Shown in pieces: positions 8,489-16,738 of a DNA stretch of 64,000 nt. A program made the position numbers and the translations under genes. The notes beneath the pieces were generated by a model. That model made no database searches and was not told the DNA's origin. It saw only the letters and a program-made list of their open reading frames with translations. The stretch covers positions 3,658,001 through 3,722,000 of the forward strand of contig NZ_CP034142.1 in the NCBI RefSeq assembly GCF_003994855.1, given 5' to 3'. Source of the stretch: Marinobacter sp. NP-4(2019) (GTDB lineage: Bacteria > Pseudomonadota > Gammaproteobacteria > Pseudomonadales > Oleiphilaceae). Position 1 is the first letter of the stretch; every line of letters starts with the position of its first letter.

Positions 8489-9754
8489 ATGACCGAAAAC
8501 CGTTTGACCAAGTTGGCCATTGCTATCGGACTTTCATTCGCTACGACCGCAACCATGGCAAGCCCCCAACAGCCCATGTCTTCCCGCTCTTTTGCCATGG
8601 GTGGTACCGGCGTGGCAGTGGCACATCCAGCATCAGCAGGATTATCCAACCCGGCGATGCTGGCTGCCGATCAGCACAACGGGGCCGATGACTTTGGTTT
8701 GATTCTTCCATCCGTCAATGCCCGCTTCGCAGACGAAGAAGAAACCGTAGACCAGATCGACGATATCCAGGCCAACATTGACCGCTTCCAGGAGATGGAC
8801 CGCACCTCCGACCCCGATGAAGCCCGTCGTATTGCTGGCGATCTACGCCGTCAACTCAACGAGTTCGACGAAGACACAGTTCGCGCTGACGTCGGACTGG
8901 CTATCGCTGCGTCGGTCCCCACCGACGAGTCCTCAGTCGGCTTTTTCTCCACTGGCAATTTGCGGGCAACGGTTCGTGGCGAATTCGATGAACAGGATGA
9001 TGCTTTCCTTCAGCAGTTGGAAACCGCGGACGAGGCGACACTGGCCACGGCTGACCTGGATCGGGATCTGCTATCCCGCGGCAGAATTCTTGCCTCGGCA
9101 GTGTTCGAGGTTGGCGTCTCACTCGCCCGCTCCGTGGAACTTGCAGATGGCAACAAATTCCAGATCGGTTTTTCACCGAAGTACGTTCAGCTGCGCACAT
9201 TCCAGTACACGGAAACGGTTTCCGGCTTTGAGGACGACGACTTCGACAGCGATGATTTCGAGACCACCAAAAGCGGACTGAACTTCGACCTTGGAGCGGC
9301 CTATGCCTTTGGTGACAATAATGAGTGGACCGCCGGCGCCATTATAAAGAACGCCATCCCGATGGATCTGGAGTCGGCCGCCAGTCGCCCGGAACTGGGT
9401 GAAGAAAAGAGAAAGCTCAAACTCCATCCCATGGTCACCGCCGGCATTGCCCACAAAGGCGACTTCCATGTGCTGACCGCCGAGCTGGATCTGACCGAAA
9501 AGGAAGCCTTTGGCTATGAGGATGACACCCAGTGGCTGGCCGTTGGCGCGGAATTCGATGCATTCAACTACGCCCAGTTACGGGCCGGCGTCCGCCAGAA
9601 CCTCGCCAGCAACGAAAATAACGACGGCATTGAGGAAAGAACCCAGCTCACCGCCGGTATCGGCCTGTCGCCATTTGGCGCTCGTCTGGATATCGGCGCG
9701 TTGTTCAGCGACGCGGACACAGGTGTAGCCATCGAACTGGGTGCAGCCTTCTAA
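8489..9754 (+). CDS. TraF-like outer-membrane beta-barrel protein (PF13729 type)
   Basis: The 421-residue product has a cleavable signal peptide ending near ATMA and the motif SSRSFAMGGTGVAVAHPASAGLSNPA, which resembles the start of TraF_2/OmpP1-like barrels. Later segments have alternating hydrophobic residues, and the protein ends in Phe (ELGAAF), as outer-membrane proteins do. Databases often label such proteins 'conjugal transfer protein TraF', but nothing conjugative is nearby, so a transport or envelope role is more likely. An acidic, probably helical insert lies near residues 80-150. It is divergent from flgP, with 257 bases between the two starts. Confidence 0.7.
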   Translation: MTENRLTKLAIAIGLSFATTATMASPQQPMSSRSFAMGGTGVAVAHPASAGLSNPAMLAADQHNGADDFGLILPSVNARFADEEETVDQIDDIQANIDRFQEMDRTSDPDEARRIAGDLRRQLNEFDEDTVRADVGLAIAASVPTDESSVGFFSTGNLRATVRGEFDEQDDAFLQQLETADEATLATADLDRDLLSRGRILASAVFEVGVSLARSVELADGNKFQIGFSPKYVQLRTFQYTETVSGFEDDDFDSDDFETTKSGLNFDLGAAYAFGDNNEWTAGAIIKNAIPMDLESAASRPELGEEKRKLKLHPMVTAGIAHKGDFHVLTAELDLTEKEAFGYEDDTQWLAVGAEFDAFNYAQLRAGVRQNLASNENNDGIEERTQLTAGIGLSPFGARLDIGALFSDADTGVAIELGAAF

Positions 9755-9840
9755 CTAAGCCAGGAGTACGGTTTGCCTCGGCCGCCGCTACCGCCGATAA
9801 TCCACGGATCATTTTCCGGTATTGGAGAACTTCGGGATCC

Positions 9841-10962
9841 ATGGAGATCTATCTGGTTGGCGGCGCGGTGAGGGATGAACTGCTCGGCCTGGAAGTCAAG
9901 GACCGCGACTGGGTCGTCGTTGGCGCCACCCCTGAGGAGATGCTAAAACAGGGTTTCAAACAGGTTGGCGCCGACTTCCCAGTGTTCCTGCACCCCGCTA
10001 CCCGCGAGGAATACGCCCTTGCGCGTACCGAACGAAAGGATGGCCGGGGCTACCATGGCTTTACTGTCTATAGCGCGCCGGACGTTACTCTGGAAGACGA
10101 TCTCAGGCGCCGCGATCTGACCATCAATGCCATGGCCAGGTCCACGTCCGGAGAACTGATAGACCCATTCAATGGCAAGGCCGATATCGAAGCGCTGCGA
10201 TTGCGTCACGTTTCAGAAGCCTTTGCGGAAGACCCTCTGAGAATACTCCGTACCGCCCGTTTCGCAGCTCGTCTGGCTCCGATGGGATTTCATGTGGCAG
10301 ACAGCACCATGAAACTCATGCAGCAGATGACGGGGTCCGGCGAGGTCGATCACCTGGTACCGGAGCGGGTCTGGCAGGAAATCCAGCGAGCCCTTCACGA
10401 AAACGATCCCGTTACTTTCTTTAACGTGCTTCAGGCATGTCACGCCCTAGCGGTTCTTATCCCGGAACTGTCCGACGCCTCCGTGCTGACACCAGCCCTG
10501 GCATCCCTTAACTGTGCTTCCGCCCGTGACACTGATACCGCAACCCGCTTTGCTGCGCTGCTGTCTCACCTGCCCGAGGACCAGACCAGTCAACGGGCGC
10601 GGGCACTCAAGGCCCCGAACGATTGCCAGGAAATGGCACGCCTTGCCAGCCGGCTGGCACCGGAGCTTCGCGAACAGGCAGACGCAGGGATGACCGAACA
10701 AGGCATCCTGGCCCTGCTTGATGAAGCCGATACCTGGCGGCGACCAGAAAGATTCCAGCGGCTACTGACGGCTCTCAGATGCTCCCTGCCCCTTCGGTAC
10801 GGGGCAGCCGTGAATCTGCTGCAGGAGTCTGCCGGCGTTGCGGCCGCCGTCGATGCAAGAGAGCTGATGACGCAAGGGCATAAGGGCAAGGGTCTGGGGG
10901 AGGCTATCCGGCGGGAACGGTTACACCGCATCGCCGAGCTGATACCAAAACACCCGCACTGA
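9841..10962 (+). CDS. cca: CCA-adding tRNA nucleotidyltransferase (HD domain absent)
   Basis: This enzyme adds or repairs the 3' CCA of tRNAs. The 373-residue product has the nucleotidyltransferase head (LVGGAVRDELLG, then the catalytic acidic pair in KDRDW), RRRDLTINAMA, and the base-selecting region EDPLRILRTARFAAR. E. coli Cca has a C-terminal HD phosphohydrolase with an HD pair. Here the corresponding region (FAALLSHLPEDQTSQ) has none, so phosphatase and phosphodiesterase activities are probably lost. The ATG at 9841 starts exactly with the conserved MEIYLVGG. Confidence 0.92.
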   Translation: MEIYLVGGAVRDELLGLEVKDRDWVVVGATPEEMLKQGFKQVGADFPVFLHPATREEYALARTERKDGRGYHGFTVYSAPDVTLEDDLRRRDLTINAMARSTSGELIDPFNGKADIEALRLRHVSEAFAEDPLRILRTARFAARLAPMGFHVADSTMKLMQQMTGSGEVDHLVPERVWQEIQRALHENDPVTFFNVLQACHALAVLIPELSDASVLTPALASLNCASARDTDTATRFAALLSHLPEDQTSQRARALKAPNDCQEMARLASRLAPELREQADAGMTEQGILALLDEADTWRRPERFQRLLTALRCSLPLRYGAAVNLLQESAGVAAAVDARELMTQGHKGKGLGEAIRRERLHRIAELIPKHPH

Positions 10963-10987
10963 AAATGCCAGTACACCAACCGCTGCT

Positions 10988-11015
10988 TTGGTGCGTCACG
11001 GCTTTCCGCTACAAT
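10988..11015 (+). promoter_or_regulatory. Candidate sigma-70 promoter for the thiolase gene
   Basis: TTGGTG (10988-10993) and TACAAT (11010-11015) are separated by 16 bases. They lie about 70 bases before the thiolase ATG at 11087. Recognised by eye only. Confidence 0.45.
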
Positions 11016-11086
11016 GCGGACAAGTATTATCCTACCCGCGCGGGCGAACAGCTTTGCCTTGCGCCTTTCAGAACCGGAGAAAATCC

Positions 11087-12265
11087 ATGCGTGATGTTGT
11101 CATCGTAGCCGCCAAACGTACCGCCGTCGGCAGCTTCGGCGGAGGCCTTTCCAGCCTGCGTGCCGACCAACTGGGGTCCGCCGTGATCAAGGCACTGCTG
11201 GAGGAAACCGGCGTCCCGGCTGACCAGATCAACGAAGTGGTCCTGGGGCAGGTTCTGACCGCCGGCTGCGGCCAGAACCCGGCCCGCCAGGCTGCAATCA
11301 ATGCCGGCATCCCGGCTTCCGTACCGGCCATGACCATCAACAAGGTCTGCGGCTCCGGCCTCAAGGCCGTTCACATGGCGGTCCAGGCCATCCGCACCGG
11401 TGACGCCGAGCTGATGATCGCCGGCGGCCAGGAAAGCATGAGCCAGGCGCCCCACGTACTGCCCAACAGCCGCAACGGTCAACGCATGGGTGACTGGAAC
11501 ATGGTCGATACCATGATCAAGGATGGCCTGTGGGATGCGTTCAATGATTACCACATGGGCGTCACCGCCGAGAACATCGTCGGGAAATACGGCATCAGCC
11601 GGGAAGAGCAGGATGAGTTTGCTGCGGCATCCCAGCAGAAAGCGGTTGCCGCCCGCAATGCCGGCTATTTTGACAGTCAGATTGTTCCGGTCAGCATTCC
11701 TCAGCGCAAGGGCGATCCGCTGGTCGTCGACCAGGACGAGAATCCCCGTGATGGCGTCACTGCCGAAGGTCTGGGCAAGTTGCGCCCGGCCTTCCAGAAG
11801 GATGGTACGGTCACCGCCGGCAACGCCTCATCCCTGAACGATGGTGCCGCAGCCGTTATCGTATGTAGCGCCGACAAGGCAAAGGAACTGGGCCTGACGC
11901 CGCTGGCCACCATCAAGGCACACGCCAACGCCGGCGTGGATCCCACCATCATGGGCACCGGCCCGATTCCCGCCAGCCAGCGCTGCCTGAAACTGGCCGG
12001 CTGGAGCGTCGATGATCTGGATCTGGTGGAAGCCAACGAAGCCTTCGCCGCCCAGGCGATCTCCGTTAACCGCGACCTCGGCTGGGATACCAGCAAGGTC
12101 AACGTAAACGGCGGCGCCATTGCCATCGGCCACCCGATTGGTGCCTCCGGCTGTCGCATTCTGGTCACACTGCTGCACGAGATGCAGCGCCGCGACGCAA
12201 AGAAGGGGCTGGCCACCCTGTGCATTGGGGGCGGCATGGGTGTTGCCCTGGCGGTCGAGCGCTGA
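11087..12265 (+). CDS. Acetyl-CoA C-acetyltransferase (thiolase)
   Basis: Thiolases condense two acetyl-CoA to acetoacetyl-CoA, or run in reverse. The 392-residue product has the acyl-accepting cysteine in NKVCGSGLKAVHMA (near residue 88), the NEAFAAQ motif, the histidine motif NGGAIAIGHPIGASGCR, and the second catalytic cysteine in CIGGGMGVALAVER at the C-terminus. This fits biosynthetic AtoB/PhaA-type enzymes. The ATG at 11087 is preceded by ccggagaaaa; the frame reaches back to 10988 but has no homologous residues there. No pha or ato partner lies nearby, so whether it serves polyhydroxyalkanoate or acetoacetate metabolism cannot be told. Confidence 0.92.
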   Translation: MRDVVIVAAKRTAVGSFGGGLSSLRADQLGSAVIKALLEETGVPADQINEVVLGQVLTAGCGQNPARQAAINAGIPASVPAMTINKVCGSGLKAVHMAVQAIRTGDAELMIAGGQESMSQAPHVLPNSRNGQRMGDWNMVDTMIKDGLWDAFNDYHMGVTAENIVGKYGISREEQDEFAAASQQKAVAARNAGYFDSQIVPVSIPQRKGDPLVVDQDENPRDGVTAEGLGKLRPAFQKDGTVTAGNASSLNDGAAAVIVCSADKAKELGLTPLATIKAHANAGVDPTIMGTGPIPASQRCLKLAGWSVDDLDLVEANEAFAAQAISVNRDLGWDTSKVNVNGGAIAIGHPIGASGCRILVTLLHEMQRRDAKKGLATLCIGGGMGVALAVER

Positions 12266-12269
12266 TTGC

Positions 12270-12734
12270 ATGCTGCATGTGGTGCTGTACGAGCCGGAGA
12301 TACCCCCCAACACCGGAAATATTATCCGGCTCTGCGCCAATACCGGCTGCCAGCTTCACCTGATTGAGCCCTTGGGGTTTAACCTTGAGGACAAACAGAT
12401 GCGGCGGGCAGGGCTGGATTACAGCGAGTACGCCACTGTGAAAGTGCATAAGAACTATCACGCCTTTCTCGATAGCGAGCTGCCGGAGAGGCTGTTCGGG
12501 CTCACCACCAAGGGCAGCCGGCACTACCACGAAGCCCGCTTCCAGGATGGCGATTACCTGATGTTCGGTCCGGAAACCCGCGGGCTACCAGAGGACATCC
12601 GGAACGGACTGCCACCGGAGCATCGCCTGCGGGTTCCGATGCGGCCACAAAGCCGCAGTCTGAACCTGTCCAACACAGCCGCCCTGGTGGTTTACGAAGC
12701 CTGGCGACAACTGGGCTTTGAAGGCGCGGTCTGA
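12270..12734 (+). CDS. trmL: tRNA (cytidine/uridine-34-2'-O)-methyltransferase TrmL
   Basis: A SPOUT-class methyltransferase that methylates the wobble ribose of leucine tRNAs. The 154-residue product shows the family sequence: MLHVVLYEPEIPPNTGNIIR at the start, LMFGPETRGLPEDI in the middle, and the knotted C-terminal region VPMRPQSRSLNLSNTAALVVYEAWRQ. The start codon at 12270 lies 4 bases after the thiolase stop. The longer frame back to 12120 only overlaps that gene. A hairpin terminator follows. Confidence 0.95.
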   Translation: MLHVVLYEPEIPPNTGNIIRLCANTGCQLHLIEPLGFNLEDKQMRRAGLDYSEYATVKVHKNYHAFLDSELPERLFGLTTKGSRHYHEARFQDGDYLMFGPETRGLPEDIRNGLPPEHRLRVPMRPQSRSLNLSNTAALVVYEAWRQLGFEGAV

Positions 12735-12761
12735 CCCCGGGCCTCCCCTTCAGCCAGACAT

Positions 12762-12789
12762 AAAAAAACCGGCAGATGCCGGTTTTTTT
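12762..12789. terminator. Bidirectional terminator between trmL and secB
   Basis: Arms AAAAAAACCGGC and GCCGGTTTTTTT around a four-base AGAT loop. The A and T runs make it a good intrinsic terminator on both strands, fitting its position between convergent trmL and secB. Confidence 0.9.
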
Positions 12790-12816
12790 ATGGACGCAGA
12801 TATCTGAAGTCGAACC

Positions 12817-13317
12817 TCAGTGGGTCTGCTCTTCCTTCGATGCGCCTTCACCCTCTTCCTGCTTGCGCTTGAGCGCCTGGGCGTAGATCGCATCAAAATT
12901 GACCGGAGCCAACATCAGGGCCGGGAAGCTGCCCTTGTTCACGATGCCGTCGATTGACTCACGGGCGTACGGGAACAGGATCGTCGGGCAGTAGGCGCCC
13001 AACATCTGGCCCAACTGCGGGCCTTCAATACCCTGGACCATGAATACACCCGCCTGCTGAATTTCTACAATGTAGGCCACTTTCTCGCCTACCTTCGCGG
13101 TCACGGTCAACGACAGCACAACCTCGTACTGATTGTCGCTTACCTTGTTGTGAGAGGTATTCAGATCCAGGTTCACCTGCGGCTTCCACTGATCCTGAAA
13201 AACCAGGGGGGAATTCGGTGATTCGAAAGACAGGTCCTTCACATAGATACGCTGAAGCGCGAACTGGGGTTGGTTCTGGTTATCGCTGCCTGCTGCGCCT
13301 TGCTGATTCTCAGCCAT
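12817..13317 (-). CDS. secB: Protein-export chaperone SecB
   Basis: SecB is the cytoplasmic tetrameric chaperone that keeps preproteins unfolded and delivers them to SecA. The 166-residue product shows family motifs: FALQRIYVKDLSFESPN near the start, PQVNLDLNTS, and GAYCPTILFPYARESID. The C-terminus is acidic and rich in Glu/Lys. The ATG at 13317 has AGGA about seven bases upstream; a TTG two codons earlier is possible. It follows yibN on the minus strand. In E. coli grxC lies between these two genes; here it is missing. Confidence 0.95.
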   Translation of the reverse strand: MAENQQGAAGSDNQNQPQFALQRIYVKDLSFESPNSPLVFQDQWKPQVNLDLNTSHNKVSDNQYEVVLSLTVTAKVGEKVAYIVEIQQAGVFMVQGIEGPQLGQMLGAYCPTILFPYARESIDGIVNKGSFPALMLAPVNFDAIYAQALKRKQEEGEGASKEEQTH

Positions 13318-13378
13318 GTTCAATCCTTTTCGTTTCTCTGATGGTGACCACCAGGGCCCCCATTTTTATATTAAGTAT

Positions 13379-13795
13379 TTACTTCTTGACCAGTGGAAGG
13401 TTACTGCTTTTCCAGTCGGCAATGCCACCATTGAGACGAACCACGTTCTCATACCCTTCCGCTTTCAGTTGTTTCACCGCCATGGCGGAATGCTGGCCCA
13501 TTTTATCCGCCACGATGATTTGCTTGTCCTTGAACTTCTTCAACTCGCTGGCGCGACTCTTGATCGCGTTGAGTGGGATGTTCACGGAGCCGGCAATACG
13601 GCCTTCACCAAACTCTTTGCGGTCGCGGATATCCACCACCACGGCTTCATCACGGTTGATCAGGCTCACCGCACCCTGGGCTGAGATTTTCTGCCCGCCA
13701 CGACGGGACTCCAGCACAAGAATCGCCAGCAGGAACGCGACGAAAAGCGATACCAGAATGTAGTGGTTGACGGCAAATTCAATAAACCTGTCCAT
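13379..13795 (-). CDS. yibN: YibN-like membrane-anchored rhodanese-fold protein
   Basis: The 138-residue product has one N-terminal membrane segment (HYILVSLFVAFLLAILVL) and a cytoplasmic rhodanese domain (AVVVDIRDRKEFGEGRIAGSVNIP). The catalytic loop of rhodaneses is CxxGxxS; here the position reads DKMGQHS, so the sulfur-carrying cysteine is replaced by Asp. As I recall, E. coli YibN also has Asp there, so this is a family trait and not decay. Its place upstream of secB is the same as in E. coli, suggesting a role at the membrane connected with secretion. Confidence 0.85.
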   Translation of the reverse strand: MDRFIEFAVNHYILVSLFVAFLLAILVLESRRGGQKISAQGAVSLINRDEAVVVDIRDRKEFGEGRIAGSVNIPLNAIKSRASELKKFKDKQIIVADKMGQHSAMAVKQLKAEGYENVVRLNGGIADWKSSNLPLVKK

Positions 13796-13824
13796 GAAAA
13801 CACCCAGTTAATTAGTTTGGCGGG

Positions 13825-13830
13825 ATTATA
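13825..13830 (-). promoter_or_regulatory. Candidate -10 element for yibN-secB
   Basis: The minus strand reads TATAAT here, 30 bases before the yibN ATG. No convincing -35 hexamer is visible at 16-18 bases, so only the -10 is proposed. Confidence 0.35.
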
Positions 13831-13938
13831 CACACCCTGAACCAGTGACAGAAGGCAGACCTCCGTGGCCTAGCGGAATGAAAACGGTTAGAATCTGCAC
13901 TCCCGTTTACAAACTTCCAAACCATACCGGATTAAGTG

Positions 13939-15486
13939 ATGACCGCAACGCGTAAGCCGACTGCACTGATTATTCTGGACGGCTGGGGCCACCGTGACCC
14001 TGCCGAAGACAATGCCATCAGCAACGCCAACACCCCGTTCTGGGACAAGCTCTGGCAGCAACAGCCCAAAACCCTGATCAACACCTCCGGTATGTTTGTG
14101 GGACTGCCACAGGGCCAGATGGGCAACTCCGAAGTCGGCCACATGAATCTGGGCGCCGGCCGCGTGGTTTACCAGAGCCTGACCCGCATCGACAAAGATC
14201 TGGAAGACGGCACCTTCGCCAGCAACCCGACACTGTGCGCGGCAATCGACAAGGCCGTGAGCAGCGGTCGTGCTGTGCACCTGATGGGCCTGCTGTCGCC
14301 CGGCGGCGTACACAGTCACGAAGACCACATTCTGGCCGCCGCCGAACTGGCCGCGGCCCGGGGCGCAAAAGAAGTCTATATTCACGCCTTCCTTGATGGC
14401 CGTGACATGCCGCCGCGCAGCGCCAAGCCATCCCTGGAGAAAGCCGCTGCCAAAATGAAAAGCCTGGGCGTAGGTCGTGTGGCCTCCATTGTAGGCCGTT
14501 ATTACGCCATGGACCGGGATAACCGCTGGGACCGCGTGGAAGCCGCCTACAACCTGATGACCACCGGCGACGCTGAATTTACCGCCACAGATCCAGTGTC
14601 TGCCCTGGAACTGGCATACGAGCGCGGCGAGAACGACGAGTTCGTCAAACCGACCCGAATCCATGAAGCGGGCGAACCAGAGGGTACCATCAACGACGGT
14701 GACGCCGTACTGTTCATGAACTTCCGCGCTGATCGTGCGCGGGAAATGACCCGCACTTTCGTGGAGAAGGACTTCGACGGCTTCGAACGCCGCAAGCACC
14801 CGGAACTGGCGGACTTCGTTATGCTTACCGAGTACGCTGCCGATATCAAAACGGCCTGCGCGTATCCGCCCGAGCAGCTGGTTAACGGCTTGGGAGAGTA
14901 TGTATCCAAACTGGGCAAAACCCAATTGCGCATTTCGGAGACCGAGAAGTATGCCCATGTCACCTTCTTCTTCAATGGCGGCCTTGAAACACCGTTTGAA
15001 GGCGAAGACCGGATCCTGGTGCCCTCTCCAAAAGTAGCGACCTATGACCTGCAGCCGGAAATGAGTGCACCGGAAGTCACCGACAAGCTGGTGGAAGCTA
15101 TCAAGAGCGGCAAATACGACCTGGTGGTGTGCAACTATGCCAACGGGGACATGGTCGGCCACACTGGCAAACTCGACGCAGCCATCAAGGCCGCAGAGTG
15201 TCTCGACCAATGCGTGAAGCGTGTTGTGGAAGCGCTCGACGAAGTGGGTGGCGAGGCACTGATTACGGCGGACCACGGCAATTGCGAGCAAATGACCGAC
15301 CCCAACTCCGGGCAGGTCCACACCGCCCATACCATTGGCCCCGTACCACTGATTTACACCGGTCCGCGCCAGGTTACCCTGAAGGACGACGGCAGCCTGA
15401 GCGATGTAGCGCCGTCCCTGCTGACCCTCATGGGTCTGGAGCCGCCAGCGGAAATGACCGGGCACAGCCTGGTAAACATCGGTTGA
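13939..15486 (+). CDS. gpmI: 2,3-bisphosphoglycerate-independent phosphoglycerate mutase
   Basis: Interconverts 3- and 2-phosphoglycerate in glycolysis using two manganese ions. The 515-residue product has the metal-binding start ALIILDGWGHR, the phosphoserine motif MGNSEVGHMNLGAGR (Ser near residue 62), VHSHEDH, and the C-terminal metal site ALITADHGNCEQM. The length matches the family. A GTG one codon upstream (13936) could also be used. It is divergent from yibN, as in E. coli, and its TGA overlaps the likely TTG start of the EnvC-like gene. Confidence 0.96.
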   Translation: MTATRKPTALIILDGWGHRDPAEDNAISNANTPFWDKLWQQQPKTLINTSGMFVGLPQGQMGNSEVGHMNLGAGRVVYQSLTRIDKDLEDGTFASNPTLCAAIDKAVSSGRAVHLMGLLSPGGVHSHEDHILAAAELAAARGAKEVYIHAFLDGRDMPPRSAKPSLEKAAAKMKSLGVGRVASIVGRYYAMDRDNRWDRVEAAYNLMTTGDAEFTATDPVSALELAYERGENDEFVKPTRIHEAGEPEGTINDGDAVLFMNFRADRAREMTRTFVEKDFDGFERRKHPELADFVMLTEYAADIKTACAYPPEQLVNGLGEYVSKLGKTQLRISETEKYAHVTFFFNGGLETPFEGEDRILVPSPKVATYDLQPEMSAPEVTDKLVEAIKSGKYDLVVCNYANGDMVGHTGKLDAAIKAAECLDQCVKRVVEALDEVGGEALITADHGNCEQMTDPNSGQVHTAHTIGPVPLIYTGPRQVTLKDDGSLSDVAPSLLTLMGLEPPAEMTGHSLVNIG

Positions 15487-16628
15487 GAGATCGCTTGTTT
15501 TCCCCACGGTTACTGGCAGCGGCATTGATACTCAATGCGCTGCCAGCACTGGCTAACCAGGACGTCACGCCCGGCCAGATTGAAGAGCTGAAGGAACAGA
15601 TTGCCGACATTGACCAATGGCTGGCAAATGCCGAAGAGGACCGTTCGTCGCTTGAAAGGCAACTGACCGGCATTGAGCAGGATATCAGCCGCCTGACCCG
15701 TGAACGCAGAGAGCTACGCCAACAGGCGGAAGCGCAGCAACGGCGCCTGGCAAATCTGCAGCAGGAAGAAAAAGAGCTGAACCGCACCCTGAACAGCCAG
15801 CGCGAAAGCCTGAAAAAGCAGATTCGTGCCGCCTGGATGGAAGGCGATGCGCCTGCGGTGAAAGTCCTGCTCAACGAGATTGATCCCGACAGGATCGCCC
15901 GCACCATGACCTATTATGAATATCTCAGCCGGGACACCGTTCAGCGTCTTGAGGTGTTCAACGCCAATCTGCGCCAGTTGAGAGAAACCCAACAACAGGC
16001 AGAGGCCACCCGCGTCAAACTGGGCAAGCTGGAAGCCGATGTGGCGGAACGCCAGAAAAAGCTCACCCGCAATAAGGCCCAGCGCAAACAAACACTCGCC
16101 GCTCTGGACAAGGAAATCCGCGAAAGGAAGGATGAGCGCAAGGAGCTGGCAGCTGACCGGGAGCGCCTGGAGAAACTGCTGCGCGAAGTGGAAGAGGCCA
16201 TAGCCAACATCCCGGCACCCAATGAGTCTGCCCCCTTCAAGTCACTGAAAAACAGACTCCCCTGGCCCGCCAAAGGCAAGGTTTTCAGTGGATTTGGTGC
16301 GCCCTATGCCGACGGCAAACTCCGCCGCAACGGGCTGCTGATGAACACCTCCGAAGACGCAGACATCAAAGCCATACACTATGGCAGGGTGGTCTTTGCC
16401 AACTGGTTACGGGGCTTCGGCCTGATGACGATTGTCGACCACGGCGATGGCTACATGACACTCTACGGCCATAGCAGCAGCCTCTACACCAGCCCCGGCG
16501 ACTGGGTTGAACCTGGCGAGGCCATTGCCGCTGCAGGACGCACCGGTGGCACCGAGGATCCGGCACTGTATTTTGAAATTCGCCGCAACGGTAAGCCGGT
16601 GAATCCCCGTAGCTGGCTGGCAAAATAG
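15483..16628 (+). CDS. envC: EnvC-like murein hydrolase activator (M23/LytM, degenerate)
   Basis: EnvC activates the amidases AmiA and AmiB at the division septum. The 381-residue product has a signal peptide (LLAAALILNALPALA), a long coiled-coil rich in Glu, Arg and Gln (about residues 25-235), and a C-terminal LytM domain. The zinc ligands of active M23 peptidases are missing: the HxxxD position reads RRNGLLMN, and the usual LHFEIR reads LYFEIR. This degeneracy fits an activator and not an enzyme. The start is uncertain; the TTG at 15483 gives a good signal peptide and overlaps the gpmI stop, and a TTG at 15495 is also possible. Confidence 0.88.
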   Translation: MRDRLFSPRLLAAALILNALPALANQDVTPGQIEELKEQIADIDQWLANAEEDRSSLERQLTGIEQDISRLTRERRELRQQAEAQQRRLANLQQEEKELNRTLNSQRESLKKQIRAAWMEGDAPAVKVLLNEIDPDRIARTMTYYEYLSRDTVQRLEVFNANLRQLRETQQQAEATRVKLGKLEADVAERQKKLTRNKAQRKQTLAALDKEIRERKDERKELAADRERLEKLLREVEEAIANIPAPNESAPFKSLKNRLPWPAKGKVFSGFGAPYADGKLRRNGLLMNTSEDADIKAIHYGRVVFANWLRGFGLMTIVDHGDGYMTLYGHSSSLYTSPGDWVEPGEAIAAAGRTGGTEDPALYFEIRRNGKPVNPRSWLAK

Positions 16629-16738
16629 ACACACTTCCGGTTATCGGGCGCGAGGGCTGACAAACCCGACCAGTGACGCCATACTGTCCCGGTATACAGG
16701 GGACTGCTCAACCATCGGAATAAACACAGGATAAGTGA

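Noticed and set aside
8489..9754. Conjugation machinery suggested by the TraF-like protein
   Set aside because: It is an isolated outer-membrane barrel-type gene with no other tra genes around, so the name reflects a family label only.
13888..15525. 545-residue minus-strand ORF opposite gpmI
   Set aside because: gpmI on the plus strand has all catalytic motifs. Long open antisense frames are common in GC-rich genes with this codon bias, and the antisense product resembles nothing.
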